Source: Zea mays (taxonomy: Eukaryota > Streptophyta > Magnoliopsida > Poales > Poaceae). From it: a stretch of 64,000 bases of DNA. The stretch is taken from NCBI RefSeq assembly GCF_902167145.1, contig NC_050098.1, forward strand, positions 14,032,501-14,096,500. The letters are read 5' to 3'. The translations under genes were made by a program, and so were the position numbers. How positions within the stretch are numbered: position 1 is the stretch's first letter; each line of letters begins with the position of its first letter. The notes beneath the pieces are model-generated. The model was not told the origin of the DNA, made no database searches, and worked only from the letters and a program-made list of their open reading frames with translations. Of this stretch, positions 23,367 to 34,600 are shown piece after piece.

Positions 23367-24802
23367 TGTAAGGAAAATGGACCCCGGGCCATTTGGCTAA
23401 TCGAGTTTTGGTGTTTGATGAACAACACAATCCGTGAACTAATAAGTTTTCTAGTGTTTGTGTTTGTAGTTCACAGGATGCAATATTTACTTGGACTAAG
23501 AAATTGAGGAAAGCAACACCTCAAAAGAAGACATAAAATGATGCACAGAAGTCCAAGACTCAAGAACAAAAGAAGCCCGAAGAAATCAACAATGAAACCT
23601 TGAAGAGGGCTATCAGCCAGCGCCTGGTGGCGCACCGAACAGTGAACATTACTTGTCCGGTGCGCACCGGACTGTCCGGTGGGACAACTGGACAGTCTGC
23701 GCAGAGAGGCCACAGACAGGCGCTCTCGGACTGTAGCACCGGTCCGTCCGGTGGTGCACCAGACAGTCAGCACCGGACTATGCGGTGTGCACCGGACAGA
23801 CGGCAACGGTCGGATCCAACGGTCGACTGCTACAGGCGCCAACGGTCGGCTAACGTGGCGTGCACCGGACACTACACAGTGGCTGTCCGGTGGTGCACCG
23901 GACTGTCCGATGCACCCGACGACAGAAAGCTGCTGCTTTCTGTCCAACGACTAGTTTGGGGATTGGACGCTATAAATACCACCCCAACCGGCCATTCTCA
24001 AGTGTGGGAGCCCAAGCAACATACCAAGGCATATAGTGCATATTTCCAAGAGCTCAAACACCCAAGTGCTTAATAGAATCACTCGGTGATTAGCATAGGT
24101 GCTTTGCGAAGTGCTTAGGTTAGTTAGACCGCTTTAGCGCTTGCTCTAGGTGATCCCTAGTTAGTTGAGTGAGTTTAGACAAACCACACAACCCCTCGGC
24201 TCTTGCGTGAGTCGTTGTAATTGTACCGAGTGGGGCTAGAGTCTTGCGAGACCGTGACAACCGCGTTTGTGTCACGACCGCCACCGTGTACCGGAGGGAA
24301 CGAGGCCCGCGGCGTTTCGGCCGGAAGCTCGATAGTGGAGACGGCGGGGAGCGTCCGAGAGGAGCCGGAAGCGGAGCACCACTTGCGCGTGGAGAAGGCC
24401 CGCGGCTCTCTACGGAGTTACTCGACCGTGGTGCTTGGCCCTCGTGTGGGCTTCCCTTTGCGTAGGGGCACCAACGAGGATTAGTCGGGACCTTGCGTGG
24501 TTCCGGATACCTCGGTAAAAATACCGGCGTCATCCACGAGAGTTTGCTTCTCTACTTTGCTCTTTAAGTTTCCGCATTTGTATTAAGCATTTAAGTTTCA
24601 ATCTTGTATTCATACTTATTTAGTGTAGATTGAAACTTAGCCTTTGCGGTAGAGATAGCAACACTTAGACAAAACCTAGATTGCACCTTCTAGTTTGATT
24701 ACTTGCATAGGTTTTGCTCTAGGGATTTATTTGTGGCATAGTTTAGTGAAAGTTTTAGAAGTCCTAATTCACCCCCCTCTTAGGTGTCACCCATTTCCTA
24801 CA
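23367..24802 (+). repeat. Sirevirus solo LTR (copy 1)
   Basis: This 1436-bp LTR begins TGTAAGGAAAATGG and ends CCATTTCCTACA, which are inverted matches of each other. The flanks CGCTG and TGCTG are a mutated 5-bp duplication. The TATA box TATAAATA at 23971-23978 shows sense on +. Multiple CCGGAC/GTCCGG palindromes lie in the first half. No internal coding region is attached on either side, so it is a solo LTR formed by LTR-LTR recombination. Confidence 0.85.
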
Positions 24803-25093
24803 TGCTGCAGCGGACTCAAGCTTCTCCCAGGTAAGTTTATGCTTTGCTTCTAGAGACACGTGTTTTTCTTCTTTGTCCTTGTACTTGGCCACGCATGACA
24901 AGAAGAGATCATCGTCCATCTTAGACAACATTTTCTTGACATTTACCGTCAGATTCAGGACTTTTGTACAGAATTAAAATGATACTGCACAGTACTGATT
25001 ATGGAACCTATATGTATGCCAATTGAAAAAAGATACTTTCCTACTGTGGTTCACACTTTTTTTTGTCTTGCTTGAGTTTTATTGGATGGATAC

Positions 25094-26325
25094 TGAGAGC
25101 ACCTAGAGGGGGGGGTGAATAGGTGATCCTGTGAAACTTAAACTTATAGCCACAAAAACTTGTTAAGTGTTAGCGCAATAATCGCCAAGTGGCTAGAGAG
25201 AAGGTCTTGCACAATACGATAATCACAAAGAATTCAACACAGAGAAGACACAACGATTTATCCCGTGGTTCGGCCAAGTACAAAACTTGCCTACTCCACG
25301 TTGTGGCGTCCCAACGGACGAGAGTTGCACTCAACTCCTCTCAAGTGATCCAATGATCAACTTGAATACCACAGTGTTATGCTTTTCTTTTCTTATCCCG
25401 TTCGCGAGGAATCTCCACAACTTGGAGCCTCTCGCCCTTACACCTTTGATGTTCACAAAGAATCACGGAGTAAGGAAGGGAAGCAACACACACAAATCCA
25501 CAGCAAAATGCGCACACACACGGCCAAGAATCGAGCTCAAAAGACTATCTCAAAGTTCTCACTAGAACGGAGCTCGAATCACTGAGAATGACAAACGAAT
25601 GCGCAAAGACTGAGTGTGGATGATCAAGAGTGCTCTAAGGTTGCTTGGTTGTCTCCTCCATGCGCCTAGGGGTCCCTTTTATAGCCCCAAGGCGGCTAGG
25701 AGCCGTTGAGAACAAATCTGGAAGGCCATCCTTGCCTTCAGTCGTCGGGCGCACCAGACAGTCCGGTGCACACCGGACACTGTCCGGTGCCCGATTTCCT
25801 TCCTTAAATGGCGAAGCCGACCGTTGCAGATGCGGGAGCCGTTGGCGCACCGGACATGTCCGGTGCACACCGGACAGTCCGGTGCCCCCTTCTAGCCGTT
25901 GGCTCGGCCACGTGTCCCGCGCAGATCGCACGGCCGACCGTTGGCTCGGCCGACCGTTGGCTCACCGGACAGTCCGGTGAATTTTAGCCGTACGTCGTCG
26001 GCGAATTCCCGAGAGCGGCCACTTCGCTCGAGCCAGCCTGGCGCACCGGACACTGTCCGGTGCACCACCGGACAGTCCGGTGCCCCAGACCGAAACAGCC
26101 TCTTGGCTGTACACAGCCAACACTTCTCTTTTCTTCTTTTTTCTGTTTCTGATACTTAGACAAGTATATTAGTACACAAAACCAATGTACTAAGACTTAG
26201 AAACATACCTTTGCTCTTGATTTGCACTTTGTTCATTCATGGGCATAGATTCACATTTAAGCACTTGTGTTGGCACTCAATCACCAAAATACTTAGAAAT
26301 GGCCCAAGGGCACATTTCCCTTTCA
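25094..26325 (-). repeat. 3' LTR of Sirevirus A
   Basis: On + it runs TGAGAGCACC to TTTCA. It carries clustered CACCGGACA/TGTCCGGTG palindromes at about 25755-26085. A purine tract lies next to it at 26326-26337 (ATCTCCCCTTTT on +). Confidence 0.95.
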
Positions 26326-27111
26326 ATCTCCCCTTTTTGGTGATTTATGCCAACACAACATAAGGCAACTAGAACAAGTGGAATATCACTTCAAATAAAA
26401 ACTCAAGTTTATTTTGATTCAATTTGGCATATATGGATCATCCTTTGCCACCACTTGGTTTGTTTTTGCAAATCAAACACAAAATCCTATCTCTAAGTCA
26501 AATCCACTTGTAGAGACATAAAGAGAGGTTTTCCAAAGAAAATTGATTCAAGATTCCAAAAACTCCCCCTTTTTCCCATAATCAACACTTCTCCCCACAA
26601 GAGGCCAACTTTTGACAAAAGAGACAATGCAAGAGTTTTGACAAACCAAAAGCTCTATCCTACTATTTTCAAAGTTTCTCAAGTGGTAGCTGATCCATTT
26701 ATTGCTTTGGCCTTTATTTTCTCCCCCTTTGGCATCAAACACCAAAACGGGATCAATCTTGGCCCCTTTAACCCCATTGCCTCACCAAAATCTTCAATTA
26801 AGAGCAAATAGACAATAAGAGTTTAAAGATGAACTTGGAATAAGTTACCCTCTCATCGGAGTGCAGTGGAAGTCTTTCACGGTCCAAGTCCACCTTTCCC
26901 TTTCAAACCTTCTTTGAGACTAAAACAATCAAACTCAAACAAACGGTTAGTCTCAAAGGGTCAAGTTGTAACACATCTCCCCCTAAATATGTGCATGACT
27001 GGCACCAGGACTTGTGAGGTCCGGGGAGTGCTTGTACAACTTGAGCACCATAATAAGCAACATAATGCAGAATGAACATGATTAACGGCATAAACACATG
27101 TATGCTATAAA
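26326..27111 (-). other. Sirevirus A 3' non-coding region with repeated purine tracts
   Basis: No ORF of the envelope-like kind is present. On the minus strand, A/G tracts of the AAAAGGGGGAG type recur (near 26326, 26565, 26590, 26720 and 26980). Multiple extra polypurine tracts between pol and the 3' LTR are a known Sirevirus feature. Confidence 0.7.
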
Positions 27112-30100
27112 TCAATCCAGGTTTCGCGAATCTAAGACATTTAGCTCGCTACGCAACCTGCAAAAGGTCTTCTCATCTAGAGGCTTAGTGAAGATATCGG
27201 CTAGCTGGTTCTCGGTGCTAACATGAAACACTTCGATATCTCCCTTTTGCTGGTGGTCTCTCAAAAAGTGATGCCGGATGTCAATGTGCTTTGTGCGGCT
27301 GTGTTCAACAGGATTTTCCTCCATGCGGATAGCACTCTCATTGTCACATAGGAGTGGGACTTTGCTCAGATTGTAGCCGAAGTCCCTGAGGGTTTGCCTC
27401 ATCCAAAGTAGTTGCGCGCAACACTGTCCTGCGGCAACGTACTCGGCCTCAGCGGTGGATAGGGCAACGGAGGTTTGTTTCTTAGAGTTCCATGACACCA
27501 GGGACCTTCCTAAGAATTGGCACGTCCCTGATGTACTCTTCCTATCGACCTTACATCCAGCATAGTCGGAATCTGAGTATCCAACCAAGTCAAAGGTAGA
27601 CCCCTTTGGATACCAGAGCCCGAAGCAAGGCGTAGCAACCAAATATCTAAGAATTCGCTTCACCGCCACTAAGTGACACTCCTTAGGATCGGATTGAAAT
27701 CTAGCACACATGCATACGCTAAGCATAATGTCCGGTCTACTAGCACATAAATAAAGTAAAGACCCTATCATTGACCGGTATGCTTTTTGATCAACGGACT
27801 TACCTCCTTTGTTGAGGTCGGTGTGTCCGTCGGTCCCCATCGGAGTCTTTGCGGGCTTGGCGTCCTTCATCCCAAACCGCTTTAGCAGATCTTGCGTGTA
27901 CTTCGTTTGGGAGATGAAGGTGCCATCTTTGAGTTGCTTCACTTGGAACCCAAGGAAGTAGTTCAACTCGCCCATCATTGACATCTCGAATTTCTGCGTC
28001 ATCACCCTGCTAAACTCTTCACAAGACTTTTGGTTAGTAGAACCAAATATTATGTCATCGACATAAATTTGGCACACAAACAAATCACCATCACATGTCT
28101 TAGTAAAAAGAGTTGGATCGGCTTTCCCAACCTTGAAAGCATTAACAATTAGAAAGTCTCTAAGGCATTCATACCATGCTCTTGGGGCTTGCTTAAGTCC
28201 ATAGAGCGCCTTAGAGAGCTTACACACGTGGTCGGGGTACCGTTCATCCTCGAAGCCAGGGGGTTGCTCCATGTACACCTCCTCCTTGATTGGCCCGTTG
28301 AGGAAAGCGCTCTTCACATCCATTTGGAACAACCTGAAAGAATGGTGAGCGGCATATGCTAGCAAGATACGAATTGATTCTAGCCTAGCCACAGGAGCAA
28401 ACGTCTCCTCAAAGTCCAAACCTGCGACTTGGGCATAACCTTTTGCCACAAGTCGAGCCTTGTTCCTCGTCACCACCCCATGCTCGTCCTGTTTGTTGCG
28501 GAATACCCACTTGGTTCCCACAACGTTTTGCTTGGGACGAGGCACCAGTGTCCAAACTTCATTTCGCTTGAAGTTGTTGAGCTCCTCCTGCATGGCTAAC
28601 ACCCAGTCCGGATCTAGCAAGGCCTCTTCTACCCTGAAAGGCTCAATAGAAGAGACAAAGGAGTAATGCTCACAAAAATTAACTAATCGAGATCGAGTAG
28701 TTACTCCCTTGCTAATATCACCCAGAATTTGGTCGACGGGATGATCCCTTTGAATCATTGCTCGAACTTGGGTTGGAGGTGCCGGTTGTGCTTCTTCCTC
28801 CATCACATGATCATCTTGTGCTCCCCCTTGATCACACTCCTCTTGATGAACCTGTTCATCGTTTTGAGTTGGGGGATGTACCATTGTTGAGGAAGAAGGT
28901 TGATCTCGTTCATCTTGTTCCTGTGGCCGCACTTCTCCAATCGCCATGGTTTGTATAGCGGCTGTCGGAACATCTTCTTCATCTACATCATCACAATCAA
29001 CAACTTGCTCTCTTGGAGAGCCATTAGTCTCATCAAATACAACGTCGCTAGAGACTTCAACCAAACCCGATGATTTGTTGAAGACTCTATACGCCTTTGT
29101 ATTTGAATCATAACCTAATAAAAACCCTTCTACGGCTTTGGGAGCAAATTTGGAATTCCTACCCTTCTTCACTAGAATGTAGCATTTACTCCCAAAAACA
29201 CGAAAATATGATACATTAGGTTTGTTACCGGTTAGCAGCTCATACGACGTCTTCTTGAGGAGGCGGTGAAGATAGACCCTGTTGATGGCGTGGCAAGCCG
29301 TGTTCACGGCTTCCGACCAAAAGCACTCGGGGGTCTTGAATTCTCCAAGCATAGTCCTCGCCATATCTATGAGCGTCCTGTTCTTCCTCTCTACCACACC
29401 ATTTTGCTGAGGTGTGTAGGGAGCGGAGAACTCGTGCTTGATCCCCTCTTCCTCAAGAAACTCCTCCACTTGAAGGTTCTTGAATTCGGACCCGTTGTCG
29501 CTCCTTATCTTCTTCACCTTGAGCTCAAACTTATTTTGAGCTCTCCTTAGGAAGCGCTTGAGGGTCCCTTGGGTTTCAGACTTATCCTGCAAAAAGAACA
29601 CCCAAGTGAAGCGGGAAAAGTCATCAACGATAACTAGACCATACTTACTTCCTCCTATGCTCAGATAGGCGACGGGTCCGAAGAGGTCCATATGTAGCAG
29701 CTCCAGGGGTCTTGATGTTGTCATCACATTTTTGGTGTGATGAGAGCCTCCCACCTGTTTCCCAGCTTGACAAGCTGCACAAGGTCTATCTTTTTCGAAA
29801 TGAACATTGGTTAGACCTACCACGTGTTCTCCCTTTAGAAGCTTGTGGAGGTTCTTCATCCCCACATGTGCTAAGCGGCGATGCCACAGCCAGCCCATGC
29901 AAGTCTTAACCATTAAGCATGCATCTAGACCGGCCTCTTCTTTTGCAAAATCAACTAAGTAAAGTTTGCCGTCTAGTACACCCTTAAAAGCTAGTGAACC
30001 ATCACATCTTCTAAAGACAGACACATCTACATTTGTAAACAAACAGTTATATCCCATATGACATAATTGACTCACAGATAGCAAATTATATCCAAGAGAC

Positions 30101-30315
30101 TCTACTAAAAACACATTAGAGATAGAGTGCTCATTTGAGATTGCAATTTTACCTAGCCCTTTTACCTTGCCTTGATTCCCATCACCGAATATTATTGAAT
30201 TTTGGGAATCTTTGTTTTTGACGTAGGAGGTGAACATCTTCTTCTCCCCCGTCATATGGTTTGTGCATCCGCTGTCAATAATCCAGCTTGAACCCCCGGA
30301 TGCATAAACCTGCAA
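27112..30315 (-). CDS. pol: Sirevirus A Pol polyprotein, intact
   Basis: 1067 codons without interruption. Protease loop WIIDSGC with DSG at residues 14-16. Zinc-binding H145/H150...C179/C182. Integrase catalytic D210, D273 and E309 ([18 protein letters not shown]). RT contains [31 protein letters not shown] and the catalytic YVDD at residues 751-754. RNase H contains [17 protein letters not shown] and CDNESAI. The open frame has no ATG before the protease (it begins after TTGCAG at 30310), so Pol needs splicing or recoding. The coordinates given start at a TTG codon. The length and all catalytic residues are normal for a Copia pol lacking gag, so this is the one potentially functional enzyme set in the window. 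Confidence 0.93.
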   Translation of the reverse strand: MQVYASGGSSWIIDSGCTNHMTGEKKMFTSYVKNKDSQNSIIFGDGNQGKVKGLGKIAISNEHSISNVFLVESLGYNLLSVSQLCHMGYNCLFTNVDVSVFRRCDGSLAFKGVLDGKLYLVDFAKEEAGLDACLMVKTCMGWLWHRRLAHVGMKNLHKLLKGEHVVGLTNVHFEKDRPCAACQAGKQVGGSHHTKNVMTTSRPLELLHMDLFGPVAYLSIGGSKYGLVIVDDFSRFTWVFFLQDKSETQGTLKRFLRRAQNKFELKVKKIRSDNGSEFKNLQVEEFLEEEGIKHEFSAPYTPQQNGVVERKNRTLIDMARTMLGEFKTPECFWSEAVNTACHAINRVYLHRLLKKTSYELLTGNKPNVSYFRVFGSKCYILVKKGRNSKFAPKAVEGFLLGYDSNTKAYRVFNKSSGLVEVSSDVVFDETNGSPREQVVDCDDVDEEDVPTAAIQTMAIGEVRPQEQDERDQPSSSTMVHPPTQNDEQVHQEECDQGGAQDDHVMEEEAQPAPPTQVRAMIQRDHPVDQILGDISKGVTTRSRLVNFCEHYSFVSSIEPFRVEEALLDPDWVLAMQEELNNFKRNEVWTLVPRPKQNVVGTKWVFRNKQDEHGVVTRNKARLVAKGYAQVAGLDFEETFAPVARLESIRILLAYAAHHSFRLFQMDVKSAFLNGPIKEEVYMEQPPGFEDERYPDHVCKLSKALYGLKQAPRAWYECLRDFLIVNAFKVGKADPTLFTKTCDGDLFVCQIYVDDIIFGSTNQKSCEEFSRVMTQKFEMSMMGELNYFLGFQVKQLKDGTFISQTKYTQDLLKRFGMKDAKPAKTPMGTDGHTDLNKGGKSVDQKAYRSMIGSLLYLCASRPDIMLSVCMCARFQSDPKECHLVAVKRILRYLVATPCFGLWYPKGSTFDLVGYSDSDYAGCKVDRKSTSGTCQFLGRSLVSWNSKKQTSVALSTAEAEYVAAGQCCAQLLWMRQTLRDFGYNLSKVPLLCDNESAIRMEENPVEHSRTKHIDIRHHFLRDHQQKGDIEVFHVSTENQLADIFTKPLDEKTFCRLRSELNVLDSRNLD

Positions 30316-30322
30316 GGCAAAT

Positions 30323-32710
30323 TTAGGCTTGGGTCTTAGGTACCCAACTCATGTTGGGTCCTGCAAGGTTAGCACAAATATCCTTAGGGACCCAAATGCA
30401 AGTTTTGTCTCCCTTGCATCTTGCCCCTAATTTTCTAGCAACTATCTTCCTATCCTTTCTACAAATAGCAAAAGAAGCATTTAAGGCATGATATATTGTA
30501 GAAGGTTCATTTACTTTCCTAGGAACATTAACAACATTTCTCCTAGGCATATTATGAACAGCATTTCTCCTACCAACATTTCTATCATGCACATAAGAAG
30601 AGCTAGAAGCAAACATGGCATGAGAATCAAAGGCATTATATGCATTACAACTCCTATAAGCATTTCTAGGTTATCTTCTATCATAGTACATAAAGGCATG
30701 GTTCTTTTGCACACTACTAGCCATAGGGGCCTTCCCTTTCTCCTTGGCGGAGATGGGAGCCTTATGGCTTGTCAAGTTCTTGGCTTCCCTTTTGTAGCCA
30801 AGTCCATCCTTAATTGAGGGGTGTCTACCAATCGTGTAGGCATCCCTTGCAAATTTTAGCTTGTCAAATTCATTCTTGCTAGTCTTAAGTTGGGCATTAA
30901 GACTAGCTAATTCATCATTTAATTTGGAAATTGAAACTAAATGATCACTACAAGCATCAATGTCAATATCTTTACACCTATTACAAGTTTCAACAATTTC
31001 TACACAGGAATTAAATTTACTCGCTACTTCTAGTTTAGCATTTAAATCATCATTAAAACTCTTTAACTTGGCAATAGTTTCATGACAAGAAGATAATTCA
31101 CTAGAGAGCATTTCATTCCTCTTAATTTCTAGAGCAAGAGATTTCTGAGCTTCTACAAATTTATCATGTTCTTCATACAACAAATCCTCTTGCTTTTCTA
31201 AAAGTATATTCCTATCATTCAAGGCATCAATCAATTCATTAATTTTGTCTACCTTGGTTCTATCTAATCCCTTGAATAAGCATGAGTAATCTATCTCATC
31301 ATCATCACTAGACTCATCCTCACTTGAAGAAGCATAAGTACTAGTATTATGAGTGCTTACTTTCTTCTCCCTTGCCATGAGGCAAGTGTGACGCTCGTTG
31401 GGGAAGAGGGATGACTTGTTGAAGGCGGTGGCGGCGAGTCCTTCATTGTCGGAGTCGGATGAAGAGCAGTCCGAATCCCATTCCTTGCCCAGATGAGCCT
31501 CGCCCTTTGCCTTCTTATAGTTCTTCTTTTTCTCCCTCTTGTTCCCTTGATCCTGATCACTATCATTGTCGGGACAGTTAGCAATAAAATGACCAAGCTT
31601 ACCGCATTTGAAGCATGAGCGCTTCCCCTTGGCTTTGGTCTTGCTTGGCTGTCCCTTGCGACCTTTAAGCACCGTCTTGAATCTTTTGATGATGAGAGCC
31701 ATCTCTTCATCATTAAGTCCGGCCGCCTCAATCTGTGCCACCTTGCTAGGTAGCGCCTCCTTGCTTCGTGTTGCTTTGAGAGCAAGGGGTTGCGGCTCGT
31801 TGATCGGACCATTCAAGGCGTCGTCCACGTACCTTGCCTCCTTGATCATCATTCGCCCACTAACGAATTTCCCAAGAACTTCTTCGGGCGACATCTTGGT
31901 GTACCTGGGATTTTCACGTATATTGTTCACCAAATGAGGATCAAGAACGGTAAATGACCTTAGCATTAGGCGGACGACGTCGTGGTCCGTCCATCGCGTG
32001 CTCCCGTAGCTCCTTATTTTGTTGATAAGGGTCTTGAGCCGGTTGTATGTTTGCGTCGGCTCCTCCCCCCTTATCATCGCGAACCGTCCAAGTTCGCCTT
32101 CCACCAACTCCATTTTGGTGAGCAAGGTGACGTCGTTTCCCTCATGAGAGATCTTGAGGGTGTCCCAGATCTGCTTGGCATTGTCCAAGCCGCTCACCTT
32201 GTGATACTCGTCCCTGCACAAAGAGGCTAGCAATACAGTAGTAGCTTGTGCATTTCTATGAATCTGTTCATTAATAAACATAGGGCTAACCGAGCTATCA
32301 AATTTCATTCCACTTTCCACAATCTCCCAAATGCTTGGATGGAGAGAAAACAGGTGAGTACGCATTTTGTGGCTCCAAAATCTGTAATCCTCTCCATCAA
32401 AGTGAGGGGGCTTGCCAAGTGGAATGGGAAGCAATTGAGCATTTGAACTATGCGGGATGCGCGAATAATCGAAAGAAAAGTTTGAGTTAACCGTCTTTCG
32501 TCTATCGTAGTCGTCGTCGTCCTTTTGGGAGGAGGAAGATTCGTCGCTGTCGTAGTAGACAATTTCCTTGATGCGCCTTGCCTTCTTCTTTCTCCCGTCT
32601 TTTCTTTTGTGGCCCGAGCCTGAGTCGGTGGGCTTGTCATCATTGGGCTTGTTGACGAAGGACTCCTTTTCCTTGTCGTCGATCACCATCCCCTTGCCTT
32701 TAGGATCCAT
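30323..32710 (-). pseudogene. gag: Sirevirus A gag with one premature stop
   Basis: The ATG at 32710 (MDPKGKGMV) opens 679 codons to a TAA at 30671-30673. The same frame then continues without further stops through the usual gag C-terminus (..CIWVPKDI..VWP-like repeats) to a stop at 30323-30325. Domains: acidic/Ser N-terminus, the UBN2-type capsid region (residues about 100-330: FDGEDYRFWSHKM, AKQIWDTL, YNRLKTLINKI), CCHC knuckle CFKCGKLGHFIANC at about 365-380, and a long coiled coil at about 450-640. Long coiled-coil gags are typical of Sireviruses. The stop would remove about 115 C-terminal residues. Confidence 0.88.
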
Positions 32711-32742
32711 CTCTTCGGGCGGTTAGTCCCTTTCTTGAAGAG

Positions 32743-32758
32743 AACGGCTCTGATACCA
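32743..32758 (-). other. Primer-binding site of Sirevirus A
   Basis: The minus strand reads TGGTATCAGAGCCGTT, the initiator tRNA-Met complement, two bases from the 5' LTR. Matching sites stand at 44823-44830 (Sirevirus B) and 54443-54450 (Sirevirus C). Confidence 0.9.
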
Positions 32759-32760
32759 AT

Positions 32761-33994
32761 TGAGAGCACCTAGAGGGGGGGTGAATAGGTGATCCTATGA
32801 AACTTAAACTTATAGCCACAAAAACTTGTTAAGTGTTAGCGCAATAATCGCCAAGTGGCTAGAGAGAAGGTCTTGCACAATACGATAATCACAAAGAATT
32901 CAACACAGAGAAGACACAGTGATTTATCCCGTGGTTCGGCCAAGTACAAAACTTGCCTACTCCACGTTGTGGCGTCCCAACGGACGAGAGTTGCACTCAA
33001 CTCCTCTCAAGTGATCCAATGATCAACTTAAATACCACAGTGTTATGCTTTTCTTTTCTTATCCCGTTCGCGAGGAATCTCCACAACTTGGAGCATCTCG
33101 CCCTTACACCTTTGATGTTCACAAAGAATCACGGAGTAAGGAAGGGAAGCAACACACACAAATCCACAGCAAAATGCGCACACACACGGCCAAGAATCGA
33201 GCTCAAAAGACTATCTCAAAGTTCTCACTAGAACGGAGCTCGAATCACTGAGAATGACAAACGAATGCGCAAAGACTGAGTGTGGATGATCAAGAGTGCT
33301 CTAAGGTTGCTTGGTTGTCTCCTCCATGCGCCTAGGGGTCCCTTTTATAGCCCCAAGGCGGCTAGGAGCCGTTGAGAACAAATCTGGAAGGCCATCCTTG
33401 CCTTCAGTCGTCGGGCGCATCGGACAGTCCGGTGCACACCGGACACTGTCCGGTGCCCGATTTCCTTCCTTAAATGGCGAAGCTGACCGTTGCAGATGCG
33501 AGAGCCATTGGCGCACCGGACATGTCCGGTGCACACCGGACAGTCCGGTGCCCCCTTCTAGCCGTTGGCTCGGCCACGTGTCCCACGCAGATCGCGCGGC
33601 CGACCGTTGGCTCACCGGACAGTCCGGTGCACACCGGACAGTCCGGTGAATTTTAGCCGTACGTCGTCGGCGAATTCCCGAGAGCGGCCACTTCGCTCGA
33701 GCCAGCCTGGCGCACCGGACACTGTCCGGTGCACCACCGGACAGTCCGGTGCCCCAGACCGAAACAGCCTCTTGGCTGTACACAGCCAACACTTCTCTTT
33801 TCTTCTTTTTTCTGTTTCTGATACTTAGACAAGTATATTAGTACACAAAACCAATGTACTAAGACTTAGAAACATACCTTTGCTCTTGATTTGCACTTTG
33901 TTCATTCATGGGCATAGATTCACATTTAAGCACTTGTGTTGGCACTCAATCACCAAAATACTTAGAAATGGCCCAAGGGCACATTTCCCTTTCA
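32761..33994 (-). repeat. 5' LTR of Sirevirus A
   Basis: 1234 bp. On the minus strand the TATA box TATAAAAG lies at 33349-33342, in sense with gag and pol. A 30-bp duplication of CGGCCGACCGTTGGCTC present in the other LTR (25930-25965) is replaced here by an extra CACACCGGACAGTCCGGTG unit. Confidence 0.95.
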
Positions 33995-34017
33995 GATACA
34001 TAAAGGAAATGGATAGT

Positions 34018-34600
34018 TGAAGTCGCCTAGAGGGGGGTGAATAGGGCGAAACTGAAATTTACAAAGTTAATCACAACTACAAGCCGGGTTAGCGTTAGAA
34101 ATATAATCGAGTCCGAGAGAGAGGGTGCAAAACAAATCGCAAGCGAATAAAGACTATGACACGTGGATTTGTTTTACCGAGGTTCGGTTCTCGCAAACCT
34201 ACTCCCCGTTGAGGTGGTCACAAAGACCGGGTCTCTTTCAACCCTTTCCCTCTCTTAAACGGTCCCTCAGACCGAGTGAGCTTCTTCTTCTCAATCAAAC
34301 GGGAACAAACTTCCCCGCAAGGACCACCACACAATTGGTGTCTCTTGCCTCAGTTACAATTGAGTTGTTCGCAAGAAAGAATGAAAGAAAGAAGCAATCC
34401 AAGTGCAAGAGCTCAAAAGAACACAACAAATCTCTCTCACTAATCACTAGAGCCTTGTGTGGAGTTGGGAGAGGATTTGATCACTTGAGTGTGTCTAGAA
34501 TTGAATGCTAGAGCTCTTGTAAGTAGTTGTAAGGTGGAAAACTTGGATGACTTGAATGTGGGGTGGTTGGGCGTATTTATAACCCCAACCACCAAACTAG
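34018..34600 (-). repeat. Truncated Sirevirus B LTR fragment made by the tandem duplication
   Basis: This is the first 583 bases (on +) of the same LTR that starts at 36742. It is preceded by the same ATAGT target site (34013-34017) and stops abruptly in AAACTAG. It has lost one A in TGA(A)AGTCG. It is a by-product of the 2.7-kb duplication and not an independent insertion. Confidence 0.9.

Larger units (their letters stand above)
25094..33994 (-). mobile_element. Sirevirus A (Ty1/Copia, Ji-like), complete
   Basis: The element is 8901 bp with TSD GATAC at 25089-25093 and 33995-33999. LTRs are 1232 bp (left, 3') and 1234 bp (right, 5'). The initiator tRNA-Met primer site is beside the right LTR and a purine tract beside the left. 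Gag precedes a pol in the Copia order protease-integrase-RT-RNase H. The LTR start TGAAAGGGAAATGTGCCC (minus) recalls the maize Ji family. The LTRs differ at only about a dozen sites by eye plus a rearranged palindrome block. It sits inside copy 1 of the tandem duplication and so is younger than it. Confidence 0.95.
22971..34600 (+). repeat. Tandem duplication, copy 1 (interrupted by Sirevirus A)
   Basis: Starting at TTCTGCATACCAATC, this sequence is repeated at 34601-37326. Without Sirevirus A and its TSD, copy 1 is about 2.72 kb: 396 bp of Helitron DNA, the solo LTR, 290 bp of unique DNA (24803-25093), and 583 bp of a Sirevirus B LTR (34018-34600). By hand count about 23 of 2120 positions differ between the copies outside the B LTR. 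At the junction (34600/34601) LTR sequence AAACTAG meets TTCTGC, with one base of possible overlap (G). Confidence 0.9.

Noticed and set aside
23600..24073. ORFs rich in SGAPD/HRTVRC-type repeats inside the LTRs (also 25645-25980, 33311-33649, 45509-45818, 46927-47529, 54981-55583)
   Set aside because: They are translations of the CACCGGACA/TGTCCGGTG palindromes, occur on both strands of every LTR and have no other support.
25755..25880. Palindromes as intrinsic transcription terminators
   Set aside because: This is a plant nuclear context, there is no U-tract, and the motif lies upstream of the LTR TATA box.
32743..32760. tRNA-Met gene fragment
   Set aside because: The match is only to the tRNA 3' end, placed next to the LTR, which is a primer-binding site. 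No tRNA genes were seen.
34018..34600. An independent Sirevirus insertion
   Set aside because: It has the same upstream sequence and ATAGT target site as Sirevirus B and stops abruptly at the duplication junction.
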